Shown: piece after piece, positions 23,289 through 31,458 of the stretch
How the letters are laid out: each line of letters starts with the position of its first letter
How positions within the stretch are numbered: position 1 is the stretch's first letter
Assembly (NCBI GenBank): GCA_903839875.1
Contig: CAIMDZ010000206.1
Span: 1 to 49,398, forward strand
Direction: 5' to 3'
DNA length: 49,398 nucleotides
Source: an uncultured Bacteroidota bacterium
GTDB taxonomy: Bacteria; Bacteroidota; Bacteroidia; Chitinophagales; Chitinophagaceae
Made by a program: the position numbers and the translations under genes
The notes under the pieces: model-generated
What the model was told of the DNA's origin: nothing
Seen by the model: only the letters and a program-made list of their open reading frames with translations
The model's database searches: none

Positions 23289-24695
23289 ATGAGTGAAGAT
23301 ATTGTAAAGGGGGCGCCGTCGTTCAGAGATAAGATAGCTACGGTTGATCAGAAGGGCAAGAGGATATGGATGTTTCCCCACAAACCTTCAGGTAAATTAT
23401 ACAATCTCCGGATATGGGTAACTATAGTGTACCTGCTTGTTTTTTTTGGTTTACCGTTTATTAAGGTTAACGGACATCCAATATTCCTGGTAAATGTGCT
23501 TGAACGCAGGTTTATTTTGTTTGGCCAGATTTTCTGGCCCCAGGATTTTTTCATTTTCGCAATTGGGATGATCGTATTCATCCTGTTCATTGCTCTTTTT
23601 ACAGTTGTATTCGGGCGGGTATTTTGCGGATGGGCTTGTCCGCAGACCGTCTTTATGGAAATGGTTTTCCGGAAGATAGAGTACTGGATAGAAGGCGATG
23701 GCCCGGAACAGAAGTTACTGGCAAAGTCGCCATGGAATACGAATAAGATCACCAGGAAAGCAGCAAAATGGCTGGCGTTCTGGCTGATGAGTTTCATTAT
23801 AGCCAATACCTTTTTATGTTATCTGGAAGGGGTTGATGAAGTGGGAAAGAGTTTCACTGAGCCGTCAAAAAACATAGGCGGGTTTATTTCATTGTCTATA
23901 TTTACCACGGTATTCTTTTTTGTTTATTTGTGGTTGCGTGAACAGGTGTGTACGGTCATTTGCCCTTACGGCAGAATGCAGGGTGTGTTGCTGGACAGCG
24001 ATTCTGTGATAGTAGCCTACGATTACAAGCGAGGTGAAACCAGGGGGAAATTTCATAAAAATGAACAACGCACTATTGGCGATTGTATTGATTGTGCACA
24101 GTGCGTGAAAGTTTGCCCAACAGGTATTGACATCAGGAACGGTACCCAATTGGAGTGCATCAACTGCACTGCATGCATAGATGCCTGTAATAAAATGATG
24201 GATGCCGTAGGGTTGCCCACCGGACTTATCCGCTACGCTTCTGAAAATAATATTTCACAACAGAAGAAATGGCGGATGACGTGGCGAATGAAGGCGTATA
24301 GCATTGTTATGGTTTTGCTGCTGGGGGTACTTACCTGGCTGCTGGTAACCAGGACGGATGTGGGATTCACACTACTCCGTACCCCTGGCCAACTGTACCA
24401 GACGCAACCAAATAACCAACTGAGTAATGTATATAATTATAAGTTGCTTAATAAAACATTTAAAGATAAAGTGGTGGTGCTGAGACCTGATAATTTTACG
24501 GGGTCTATACAATTGATAGGCCTGGACAGACTGGTAATTCCAAAAGACGGGTATGCAACAGGTACATTATTTGTTTACATAAATTACAATGAGATCAAGG
24601 GACGCAAGACCCCGATTAGAATTGGAGTTTTTGAAGGAGATAAGAAAATAGGTACGATCAAAACATCTTTGCTTGGTCCGTTTTCCGGTGATTAA
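23289..24695 (+). CDS. ccoG: cbb3 oxidase accessory ferredoxin protein CcoG
   Basis: The protein has 468 residues. Five membrane helices are visible (about 37-56, 80-108, 158-178, 197-216 and 337-356). Two 4Fe-4S sets follow: CIDCAQCVKVCPTG (from Cys266) and CINCTACIDACNKM (from about residue 290). GWACPQTVFMEMVFRKIEYWIEGD is diagnostic for CcoG/FixG/RdxA. The C-terminal 100 residues form an Ig-like domain in the periplasm. CcoG is a copper(II) reductase serving oxidase assembly. It starts 7 bp after ccoP. Confidence 0.95.
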   Translation: MSEDIVKGAPSFRDKIATVDQKGKRIWMFPHKPSGKLYNLRIWVTIVYLLVFFGLPFIKVNGHPIFLVNVLERRFILFGQIFWPQDFFIFAIGMIVFILFIALFTVVFGRVFCGWACPQTVFMEMVFRKIEYWIEGDGPEQKLLAKSPWNTNKITRKAAKWLAFWLMSFIIANTFLCYLEGVDEVGKSFTEPSKNIGGFISLSIFTTVFFFVYLWLREQVCTVICPYGRMQGVLLDSDSVIVAYDYKRGETRGKFHKNEQRTIGDCIDCAQCVKVCPTGIDIRNGTQLECINCTACIDACNKMMDAVGLPTGLIRYASENNISQQKKWRMTWRMKAYSIVMVLLLGVLTWLLVTRTDVGFTLLRTPGQLYQTQPNNQLSNVYNYKLLNKTFKDKVVVLRPDNFTGSIQLIGLDRLVIPKDGYATGTLFVYINYNEIKGRKTPIRIGVFEGDKKIGTIKTSLLGPFSGD

Positions 24696-24735
24696 GATAT
24701 TGATTAGGTTAACATTTTTAAAAATTATGGGGAAG

Positions 24736-24747
24736 CCCCTTTAGGGG
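24736..24747. repeat. Small GC-rich hairpin between ccoG and ccoH
   Basis: CCCC-TTTA-GGGG within a G-rich context just before the ccoH start. Such words recur between Bacteroidota genes. It may lower downstream expression, but no T-run follows that would end transcription. Confidence 0.5.
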
Positions 24748-24757
24748 TTTGGGGTTT

Positions 24758-25201
24758 ATGAAAATAGGATGGGGGTGGAAAATAGCGCTGATGTATGGTG
24801 GGTTTGTAGTACTCATTATGGCACTTGTAATAGCAAGCAGCCGGCAGCATTTTGACCTGGTTTCTAAAAATTATTACGATGCTGAATTAGGATACCAGAA
24901 GGTAATAGATGCGGGAAAAAATCAATCTGCTTTATCTGCAGCAATAAACGTTCATGCGAATGCAACTGCCGTTTCACTTGATCTGCCCCCGGAATTCAGC
25001 GGTAAGCAGGTATCGGGTGATATTGAATTTTACTCACCGGTAAACGCCGAATGGGACAGAAATTTCAAAATAAGCGCGCAGAACAATAGTATAACTATTA
25101 ATCGGAGTTCTTTACAGAATACCAAGTATGTGATCAAGATAAATTGTGTGGTTGAAGGCAAAAGTTATTACCAGGAATCTGAAATTTTATTGCACCAATA
25201 A
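24758..25201 (+). CDS. ccoH: cbb3 oxidase assembly protein CcoH (FixH family)
   Basis: The protein has 147 residues from the ATG at 24758, preferred over an upstream TTG because it sits directly before the hydrophobic helix (about 8-27, KIALMYGGFVVLIMALVIAS). The following SRQHFDLVSKNYYDAELGYQKVIDAGKNQSAL is the FixH signature; the rest is a periplasmic beta domain. It is thought to act with CcoI in copper loading. Its stop overlaps the next ATG by one base. Confidence 0.87.
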   Translation: MKIGWGWKIALMYGGFVVLIMALVIASSRQHFDLVSKNYYDAELGYQKVIDAGKNQSALSAAINVHANATAVSLDLPPEFSGKQVSGDIEFYSPVNAEWDRNFKISAQNNSITINRSSLQNTKYVIKINCVVEGKSYYQESEILLHQ

Positions 25202-25908
25202 TGAACCCGGTAACATTTACAATGGCATTCCTCATGGGATTTACGGGCAGTCTGCACTGTGCAGGCATGTGCGGGCCTATTGTATGGATAATGCCCTTCC
25301 AGGTTTTTAGTGGGTTTAAAAAAGTTGTAGCAATGGCCCTGTATCATGCGGGCCGTATTTCGGTTTATGCATTGCTTGCATTGGTACTACATTCGTTCAG
25401 AGATTTGTTTAATCCCAAGGTTCAGCAGTATATTTCAATCGGGCTTGGCTGCATTTTACTGATTGCAGGGTTGCTTACATTTTTGCCTAATAGTTTTGTA
25501 AAGATAAAATTGCCATGGTCCGGGGCGGTGAAGGTAAGGCTGAGCCATTTGGTTGGCAATCCCTCCTTTGGCGCGATAACGGCTGCCGGTGTTTTAAATG
25601 GTCTGTTGCCATGCGGCCTTGTTTATATGGCACTTTCTGCATCATTTACCGTAAACTCGTCTGCCCAGGCGGCAGGGTTAATGTACATTTTCGGGTTGGG
25701 CACTATTCCAATGCTGGCTGCAATTACAATACTCAAAAGCCGGATGGCTTTTTTGCGCACCAGTCAGTTAAGGAAATTAGCACCCGTTATAGTTTTCGCT
25801 TTTGGTTGTTTGTTTGTTCTGCGGGGTATGAATTTAGGTATTCCCTACCTGAGCCCGAAAGTGGTGGTAGAGAACCATGAGATACATTCGTGCTGTCATA
25901 AGAAGTAG
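25201..25908 (+). CDS. SafE/TauE-like (DsbD_2) membrane protein of the cbb3 locus
   Basis: The protein has 235 residues with six hydrophobic segments. It shows the family motifs FTGSLHCAGMCGPIVW near the start and GVLNGLLPCGLVYMAL in the middle, each with conserved Cys or Pro in a membrane helix, and ends in a His/Cys-rich tail (ENHEIHSCCHKK) that could bind metal. Genes of this kind close many cbb3 operons and are presumed to move copper or reducing power for assembly. The translational overlap with ccoH supports this. Confidence 0.85.
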   Translation: MNPVTFTMAFLMGFTGSLHCAGMCGPIVWIMPFQVFSGFKKVVAMALYHAGRISVYALLALVLHSFRDLFNPKVQQYISIGLGCILLIAGLLTFLPNSFVKIKLPWSGAVKVRLSHLVGNPSFGAITAAGVLNGLLPCGLVYMALSASFTVNSSAQAAGLMYIFGLGTIPMLAAITILKSRMAFLRTSQLRKLAPVIVFAFGCLFVLRGMNLGIPYLSPKVVVENHEIHSCCHKK

Positions 25909-25955
25909 AGGCGGCATTACCTGGCGACGTCAGATAAATCTGGAAGTACAATTGG

Positions 25956-26258
25956 TTAAAGTGTGATAGAGAGATTGAGCTGTCCGCCGAGTCCAACTTC
26001 AATAATTTTCTGTAAGGTTGATATTCTTACGTCTTTGATGTTGTTTTCCACCCTTGAAATATAGGCTTTGTTAGTGCCGCACTTGTCGGCGAGCTCTTCT
26101 TGCGTCATGCCTTTTTCAATCCGGGCGTCATGGATCATTGCTCCAAGTTTAAATTCAACATAGCCAGCCTCTAATTTCTCTCTTTTTACCGAGCCTCTTT
26201 TGCCGTAGTGTTTTTCTTTAAACTGTTCGAGTGTCACCGTCTTGTTATTTGTCTTCAT
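25956..26258 (-). CDS. HigA-type antitoxin, XRE family
   Basis: The protein has 100 residues. A helix-turn-helix domain (about 37-92) reads LGAMIHDARIEKGMTQEELADKCGTNKAYISRVENNIKDVRISTLQKIIE, typical of Cro/CI-type antitoxins. It follows the toxin gene with a 14-base overlap, the order found in HigBA pairs, and should neutralise the toxin and repress the shared promoter. Confidence 0.9.
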   Translation of the reverse strand: MKTNNKTVTLEQFKEKHYGKRGSVKREKLEAGYVEFKLGAMIHDARIEKGMTQEELADKCGTNKAYISRVENNIKDVRISTLQKIIEVGLGGQLNLSITL

Positions 26259-26631
26259 AATATTCCTCCCTGATTTTTAGCGTTTTTTCTATTTCTTTTT
26301 TAGGTGTCTTTTGTGTTTTCTTTTGAAAGCCATTTGCCAGTACAACCAGTTTACCTTCATCAAAAAAGCGGAATATCCTGAAAATATCGCTAGCCTGTTG
26401 AACTCTTATCTCATAAAGCCCGTCAGTATCTTCTAAGTGTTTGAGATAGGTTTCAGGTATTTGCTGCAATTCTTCAATCAAGTCAAAAGTCCAGATAATT
26501 TTATCTTTTACTTTAGGGCGTTGGTTGGCAAAGAAGTCCTCAAAGTAGTTCTTATAAAAAATAATTTTCCTATTTTTTTTGATTGATTGCCACAAATGCA
26601 AATATAAGTTAGTTGTCCGAAAGTACAACAT
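26245..26631 (-). CDS. HigB-type toxin (RelE/ParE superfamily, Gp49-like)
   Basis: The protein has 128 residues as written from the ATG at 26631. The family normally begins near the RKIIFYKNYFEDFFANQRPKVKDKI segment, about 17-20 residues later. Homology runs from there through IPETYLKHLEDTDGLYEIRVQQASDIFRIFRFF and VVLANGFQKKTQKTPKKEIEKTLKI, the ribosome-dependent mRNase fold. A -7 element TATATTTG (26599-26606) lies inside the first codons, so transcription may begin after this ATG. There is no later in-frame ATG; the codon at the expected start is ATC. The true start is therefore unsure. Confidence 0.85.
   Translation of the reverse strand: MLYFRTTNLYLHLWQSIKKNRKIIFYKNYFEDFFANQRPKVKDKIIWTFDLIEELQQIPETYLKHLEDTDGLYEIRVQQASDIFRIFRFFDEGKLVVLANGFQKKTQKTPKKEIEKTLKIREEYYEDK
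26599..26606 (-). promoter_or_regulatory. -7 promoter element (TATATTTG) of higBA
   Basis: Full TAnnTTTG match on the minus strand. An imperfect inverted repeat GTTGT-N8-ACAAC overlaps just upstream (26612-26629) and could be the antitoxin operator. Confidence 0.5.
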
Positions 26632-27118
26632 TTTCAGACATTGGAATTTTATGGTTGTTTGGCGGAATGCGCAACCGGATTAGTATTTTTAGTGATGGAA
26701 CAATTGTTGACAGGATTAGTATAAAGAATTTAATTCGAAAGAACTGTTACTCAATCAATCCCGGTTGAATCGCTTTCTTCACCAGCCGGCCCAATATCTT
26801 TGTCTGGGGACTGCTAAATATTTCTGGAATTCAGCCTGGATTCAAAGATAACGCCCGCTTAACGGGAATTACTAATTGATAATTAATAAGGTTAGCGCGA
26901 TTGTGTCGTTAATAGAAAAAAGGTATCAATACTCCACTTGAGTCAGCTATTCGTTTATATCTTTGAGTAGATTCATATATACCTATGAAGGAAGTATTTT
27001 GTTTTTGGTTTGTTTATCTGTTTGGTCTGTCCTATCAGACCAGGTTTGTATTACATCACCTTTAAAGGGGAAAATGGAACCAAAGTATTGAAGTTTGTGA
27101 AAATGTAAAACATTGCAA
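26632..27118. other. Gene-free stretch after the toxin-antitoxin pair
   Basis: No gene is seen. GGATTAGTAT occurs twice, near 26677 and 26713. No promoter with full consensus was found for the following T9SS gene. Confidence 0.5.
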
Positions 27119-29128
27119 ATGAAAAATGTACTATTTCTTATCACTGGAATATTTTCAATTATTCTCTGCTCCCGGGATGCAATTGCGCAGACGGGAAACT
27201 GGGAATGGGCGCGAACAGGTGTCACAGGTCTTAATATCGAAGGCTGCTGCGCGGCTACTGATGCCCAAAATAATGTGTACGGGCTGATGTGGAATAACGG
27301 CGGAAACAATTCTGTTTCTTTTGGCGGTGTAGGTGTTTCCTGTGCTCCTGGACAAAGGAACTGTATTGTTGTAAAATACGATTCAGCGGGCACAGCACTG
27401 TGGGCATTTGCCGCACAGGGCAACAGCAGTCCCATAGGGATCACGACAGATTCGCATGGGAATGCGTATGTGTTTGGTGTTTTTTCGGATAGTGTGCGAT
27501 TTGGGTCGGTTATGCTGAGGAATACCAGGAATGAATTTTTTATTGTAAAACTTTCGCCATCGGGTTCCGTTCTCTGGGCGAAGAAGGATGGTGGTGGCTG
27601 TACGGACGGGTTCTGGCCGCTATATTATTATGCTGCCAGCGGAGCCATAAAGACAGATGCTGCCGATAATGTTTATGTAGCTACGTATTATAAGGATACC
27701 GTCATTCATATTGGAAGTTATACTATAGCCAATGCGGATCCAACCGGGCTTACATCGGACATGTTCATTGCAAAATACGATTCGAATGGCAACGTACAAT
27801 GGGCAAGGGGGGCTGGCGGGGTAAAGACGGATTACCTGCGTGCAATGACGGTTACACCGTCGGGTAAAAGCTGCATAGCCGGAACGTTTTATTCTCCATC
27901 TATGACATTCGGTAGTACTACCATTACTGACACCTCGGCATTGGGCCAGCAGATTTTCATAGCTATTTATGATGCATCCGGCAATCCTATCTGGGCAGAG
28001 AGTGCGGGAAAAAACGTTCTTTCTTCGCCACGGAGCTGGGCCAGTTGTCTTGCAGCAGACAAATCAGAGAATATCTATCTCACAGGTTCATTCAGCGACA
28101 CCCTTTATTTTTCCTCGACTATGATCGTGAACCCAAGACAAGGTGAATTGAGTCTCTACCTGGTAAAGTTTGACCCTAGCCAACATGTTTCCTGGTACAA
28201 GACGGCTTGCAGCCCCACAACAATGCCCGTAAACTATGGTACTATTTATAGCCTTGGTTTGGCCACCGATCCGTGCGGCAATGTATGGATAGAAGGCAGT
28301 ATGGGTAATACTGCCGGCATGCCGTACGTTAATGTGGCCGGCAATATTATTGATACTGCACGGTTAACCCATCATTACTATTCTTATTACCAGGACCCTG
28401 GTTTCGTAGCGGGGTTCAATTCGGCGGGAGGATATATTGGTGGTAAGGCGCTGCAAAGTGGTTTTGACGATAATAATTTCATAGTCTGTGGCAGAAGTGG
28501 TGAATTATACCTTTGTAGTGATTACGGACAGGGATATTTAATTGCAGGAAGGGACACGCTTTTAGACACAAGCGGCAACGAACGATTCCTGATGGCGAAA
28601 TATAAATACGATACTGCAGGCTGTTCGGGCTGCGGGTATGCAATAACGCCCAATTTTACCCATTCAGGAATATTTACTGTGAACTTCACCTATACAGGTA
28701 CCACACTTTATGACAGCCTGAAGTGGGATTTTGGTGATGGCGGCGCTTCAACTGTAACCAACCCCGCGCATACCTATACTGCGTCGGGTGTTTACCATGT
28801 TTGTCTAACAGTTTACACCATTTGCATTCCGGAACACCAGGTAACCATTTGCAAAGACATAATTGTAACCACTGGCACAGCCAATATTACGCTTGCTGAA
28901 GACGTGCAACTATTCCCCAATCCTGCGGGTGATGAACTGACGATAAAAATGGATAAGGGTTCGTACAATAATTTTGTTATAACCAACAGCATAGGCCAGC
29001 AGCTTATTCAGAAACAGTTAACTGGTGTGGAAACTAATTTTGATATAAGCAGGCTTTCGCCTGGGCTCTATTACATTACATTGTGCGGAACCAATAATAA
29101 GGCGGTAAGAAAGTTTGTAAAGTACTAA
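27119..29128 (+). CDS. T9SS-exported SBBP-repeat protein with PKD domain
   Basis: The protein has 669 residues from the ATG at 27119; an earlier in-frame TTG is rejected. A signal peptide (MKNVLFLITGIFSIILCSRDAIAQ) leads into SBBP-like beta-propeller repeats (about 25-500), each with a core such as VKYDSAGTALWA, AKYDSNGNVQWARGAGG or IYDASGNPIWAESAG. A PKD domain (about 510-590) shows LKWDFGDGGASTVTNPAHTY. The last 75 residues are a type A T9SS sorting domain (LFPNPAGDELTIKM...LSPGLYYITLCGTNNKAVRKFVKY). It is exported to the surface or medium. A shorter paralogue lies at 42502-44208. Confidence 0.9.
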   Translation: MKNVLFLITGIFSIILCSRDAIAQTGNWEWARTGVTGLNIEGCCAATDAQNNVYGLMWNNGGNNSVSFGGVGVSCAPGQRNCIVVKYDSAGTALWAFAAQGNSSPIGITTDSHGNAYVFGVFSDSVRFGSVMLRNTRNEFFIVKLSPSGSVLWAKKDGGGCTDGFWPLYYYAASGAIKTDAADNVYVATYYKDTVIHIGSYTIANADPTGLTSDMFIAKYDSNGNVQWARGAGGVKTDYLRAMTVTPSGKSCIAGTFYSPSMTFGSTTITDTSALGQQIFIAIYDASGNPIWAESAGKNVLSSPRSWASCLAADKSENIYLTGSFSDTLYFSSTMIVNPRQGELSLYLVKFDPSQHVSWYKTACSPTTMPVNYGTIYSLGLATDPCGNVWIEGSMGNTAGMPYVNVAGNIIDTARLTHHYYSYYQDPGFVAGFNSAGGYIGGKALQSGFDDNNFIVCGRSGELYLCSDYGQGYLIAGRDTLLDTSGNERFLMAKYKYDTAGCSGCGYAITPNFTHSGIFTVNFTYTGTTLYDSLKWDFGDGGASTVTNPAHTYTASGVYHVCLTVYTICIPEHQVTICKDIIVTTGTANITLAEDVQLFPNPAGDELTIKMDKGSYNNFVITNSIGQQLIQKQLTGVETNFDISRLSPGLYYITLCGTNNKAVRKFVKY

Positions 29129-29137
29129 GGCGCACGT

Positions 29138-29890
29138 TTACTTGCGCTCCCCGAGAAGACTGAATGGTTTATATTTCCTTATCTTCTTCAGCCCGAAACC
29201 TTCGATGGCGTACTTTTTTATATGGTTTATGGCCTCATCCACCGAATCGGTGAAGAGGAATAATTGCGCATCTTCAGGATTGATGGTTTTTTCATCAACC
29301 ATATTCCTGATGTATTTAAACAATTCTTCGTGGTAGGCCTTACCCATAAGTATCACGGGGAAACGGAGCGATTTGCCGGTTTGTATCATAGTGATAGCCT
29401 CAAAGAACTCGTCCATGGTGCCATAGCCGCCGGGCATAACAACGAATGCATAAGAATATTTGGTCAATAAGATTTTGCGTAAAAAGAAGTAATCAATGTC
29501 TACCCACTTATCCAGGTATTTATTTGGTTTTTGCTCCCTGGGCAATATTATATTGCATCCTATGCTCCGGCCGCCTCCTTCCTTTGCGCCACGGTTGGCT
29601 GCTTCCATAATACCGGGGCCGCCGCCGGTGATGACTGTAAACCCAAGCTTCACAATTTCACGCCCCATCCTCCTTGCTTCGTCATAGTAGGGATGGTCTT
29701 CGGTAAACCGGGCAGATCCGAAAACGGTAACACATGGCCCCAGGAAATGAAGTTTACGGAATCCATAAATAAACTCTCTGAGCACATTCAGTACAAACTT
29801 TAATTCATGTCTCCTGGAATGCGGGCCTTCAAGGAAAAAATTTTCCTCCTCTGATCCTACAGGCGTAAAATTAGTGCTGCCGGGGCTCAT
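29138..29890 (-). CDS. LOG-family protein (TIGR00730 Rossmann fold)
   Basis: The protein has 250 residues. It has GGGPGIMEAANRGA (89-102) and the PGGYGTMDE signature (153-161) of the LOG/lysine-decarboxylase-like family, which removes the ribose phosphate from cytokinin or related nucleotides. An N-terminal extension of 50 residues precedes the fold. The natural substrate in Bacteroidota is not known. It overlaps the YodC-like gene by 4 bases (ATGA), so the two are translated together. Confidence 0.9.
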   Translation of the reverse strand: MSPGSTNFTPVGSEEENFFLEGPHSRRHELKFVLNVLREFIYGFRKLHFLGPCVTVFGSARFTEDHPYYDEARRMGREIVKLGFTVITGGGPGIMEAANRGAKEGGGRSIGCNIILPREQKPNKYLDKWVDIDYFFLRKILLTKYSYAFVVMPGGYGTMDEFFEAITMIQTGKSLRFPVILMGKAYHEELFKYIRNMVDEKTINPEDAQLFLFTDSVDEAINHIKKYAIEGFGLKKIRKYKPFSLLGERK

Positions 29891-30102
29891 TGGTCGGTAA
29901 TGACCTTTATAATTTCATGCGTATAAAACGGGCAGTAGTGCACTTCCTGTTTGCCATCCTTGTCTTTTTCGAACCAGATACAATCATACATTTTATCATT
30001 ATATTCATTTGCAAGCACATCAAAGTGGAAGCCTCTTATGGTCATCGCAGGACCGCCGGATACCAGCTTCACTTGTTCGCCAGGGTGAAATTTTGATTCC
30101 AT
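29887..30102 (-). CDS. YodC-like (DUF2158) small protein
   Basis: The protein has 71 residues. It begins FHPGEQVKLVSGGPAMTIRGF, the DUF2158 core, a small beta-barrel-like domain, and continues with DCIWFEKDKDGKQEVHYCPFYTHEI. The function is unknown. Its stop shares four bases with the start of the LOG-family gene, a translational coupling that suggests a joint role. Confidence 0.85.
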   Translation of the reverse strand: MESKFHPGEQVKLVSGGPAMTIRGFHFDVLANEYNDKMYDCIWFEKDKDGKQEVHYCPFYTHEIIKVITDQ

Positions 30103-30165
30103 AAAAATATTTTTTTAAAAATAGGGGTGAATAAACGGCATAACAATGATTCCGGTCAGGAGTAC

Positions 30166-30987
30166 TTATTTATTAAAAGCGATGAACAGGGGAGATTTGA
30201 GGTTTCGCATCAGGGCATCTGTAAGGGTAACTTTAAAGGACCTGAGGACCGAACTTCTCTGGTAGCCGCCCATTACCACAATCGCATTGTCTTTTTGCCG
30301 CGCTATATATTCGGGAATTGCTTCTTCGGGCTTGCCATTGAGCATGGTGTAGGTGGCCTGAGGATACTGACGGTTCATAAATTCCCGGATAAGCCGCCCG
30401 TTTGATATCAGCAGATCATCATCATTTGGTTTCACCGAAACTACCTCAATCTCCAGCTGGTTTATGTTTTTGAATAAGTAATTGAATATTTTTATTGCAT
30501 AAACCGATGAAGGCGATCCATCGTACAACAAGATGATTTTGTTAACAGGTTTATATACTTCGGGTGCAATAAAGACAGGGCATTGCGTTTCTGCCAGCAA
30601 CTGGCGAATGCTTCTTGCCGGTGGCACTGTTGGGTATTGTGTAAAAGTTTCATTCACATTGATTACAAGCAGATCGGCATAAATACTTTCGTGCAATAAT
30701 TCGTGAATGGGAGCCTGGTTATCTCTGAAAACAGCATAGTTGATCCGGGCTTCTTTACAAGAGGTTTCAAAAGCCTTAATTACTTCTTTCCTGTCTTTTT
30801 TATGGCTGGCATTGATCTTTTTTGTTTCGCCGATGGTTCTTACCAGTGTATCGGCATTATGTTGGGTCTGGTCCTCTACAAATATACCGGTGATAATGGC
30901 GGGCAATTCTTTTGCAAGGTATAAGGAATAATCTTTGGTACTGTCAGAGAGTTTCAGGGCATCGAAAGCCGATATTATTTTCTTCAT
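30166..30987 (-). CDS. Universal stress protein (UspA family, two domains)
   Basis: The protein has 273 residues from the ATG at 30987, chosen because MKKIISAFDALKLSDSTKDY is the normal Usp N terminus; an in-frame ATG at 31056 would add 23 atypical residues. Two tandem Usp domains are seen, about 1-140 and 145-273. The second ends with AIVVMGGYQRSSVLRSFKVTLTDALMRNLKSPLFI, near the usual G-x2-G-x9-G(S/T) ATP motif but not fully matching it. Tandem FNR-like boxes and a TAGCTTTG -7 element lie upstream, so it is expected to be induced when oxygen runs low. Confidence 0.88.
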   Translation of the reverse strand: MKKIISAFDALKLSDSTKDYSLYLAKELPAIITGIFVEDQTQHNADTLVRTIGETKKINASHKKDRKEVIKAFETSCKEARINYAVFRDNQAPIHELLHESIYADLLVINVNETFTQYPTVPPARSIRQLLAETQCPVFIAPEVYKPVNKIILLYDGSPSSVYAIKIFNYLFKNINQLEIEVVSVKPNDDDLLISNGRLIREFMNRQYPQATYTMLNGKPEEAIPEYIARQKDNAIVVMGGYQRSSVLRSFKVTLTDALMRNLKSPLFIAFNK

Positions 30988-31109
30988 AAAATACGGTTTC
31001 TGTCTGCGAAATGAGTAGGTAAAATAAAGGCTTTGAAGCAATACTCTTCTGTACAATTATGCTTGTGCGCGGCTGTCAATACTTTTTTCATTGGCCTTAT
31101 TATCATTTA

Positions 31110-31117
31110 CAAAGCTA
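31110..31117 (-). promoter_or_regulatory. -7 promoter element (TAGCTTTG) of the usp gene
   Basis: Full TAnnTTTG match on the minus strand. Its centre is 33 bp from the centre of the proximal FNR-like box, the same distance as at ccoS. Confidence 0.6.
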
Positions 31118-31139
31118 TAGTGTGATCAAAACCATAAAA

Positions 31140-31175
31140 ATGATTACAAGCATGTTGGATTATGATTTATGTCAT
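31140..31175. promoter_or_regulatory. Tandem FNR-like boxes of the usp gene
   Basis: The proximal box is ATGA-TTACAA-GCAT (31140-31153, one mismatch) and the distal box ATGA-TTTATG-TCAT (31162-31175, perfect). Their centres are 22 bp apart. Confidence 0.68.
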
Positions 31176-31422
31176 TATTTTGCACATATTAAATAAAATA
31201 AATTATAGTTGAGTTACTAAAAAATGCGATTTTCCAAGGTGGTCACAAAAGGTGAAATTGTAAAGTTGCCTGCAAGAAATCTGTATGAGCAACAGGGATA
31301 TTGTTACTTATCCAGGCTGTGAGTATCGTCCATTGACTTTTATCCAAAATGCTTTTTAGGTATAAAAACCTAAACAAATATAGAATGATGTAAATATTTT
31401 CTTCTGTCAAGTCTTTTAATGG

Positions 31423-31453
31423 TTTGGGGTTTACCTTGTCCTGTCTATCTTTG
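31423..31453 (+). promoter_or_regulatory. Promoter of the M28 peptidase gene (TTTG-N19-TATCTTTG)
   Basis: TTTG at 31423-31426 and TATCTTTG at 31446-31453 are separated by 19 bases, a textbook Bacteroidota promoter. The ATG follows the -7 element by only 5 bases, so the transcript should be leaderless or nearly so. Confidence 0.7.
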
Positions 31454-31458
31454 CACAT

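Larger units (their letters stand above)
31057..31458. other. Divergent promoter region of usp and the M28 gene
   Basis: It holds the usp promoter (-7 at 31110, boxes at 31140-31175) and the M28 promoter (31423-31453). Nothing else was recognised in between. Confidence 0.7.

Noticed and set aside
31243-31458. 71-residue open frame on the minus strand upstream of the M28 gene
   Set aside because: It overlaps the M28 promoter, has no promoter of its own and no recognisable domain.
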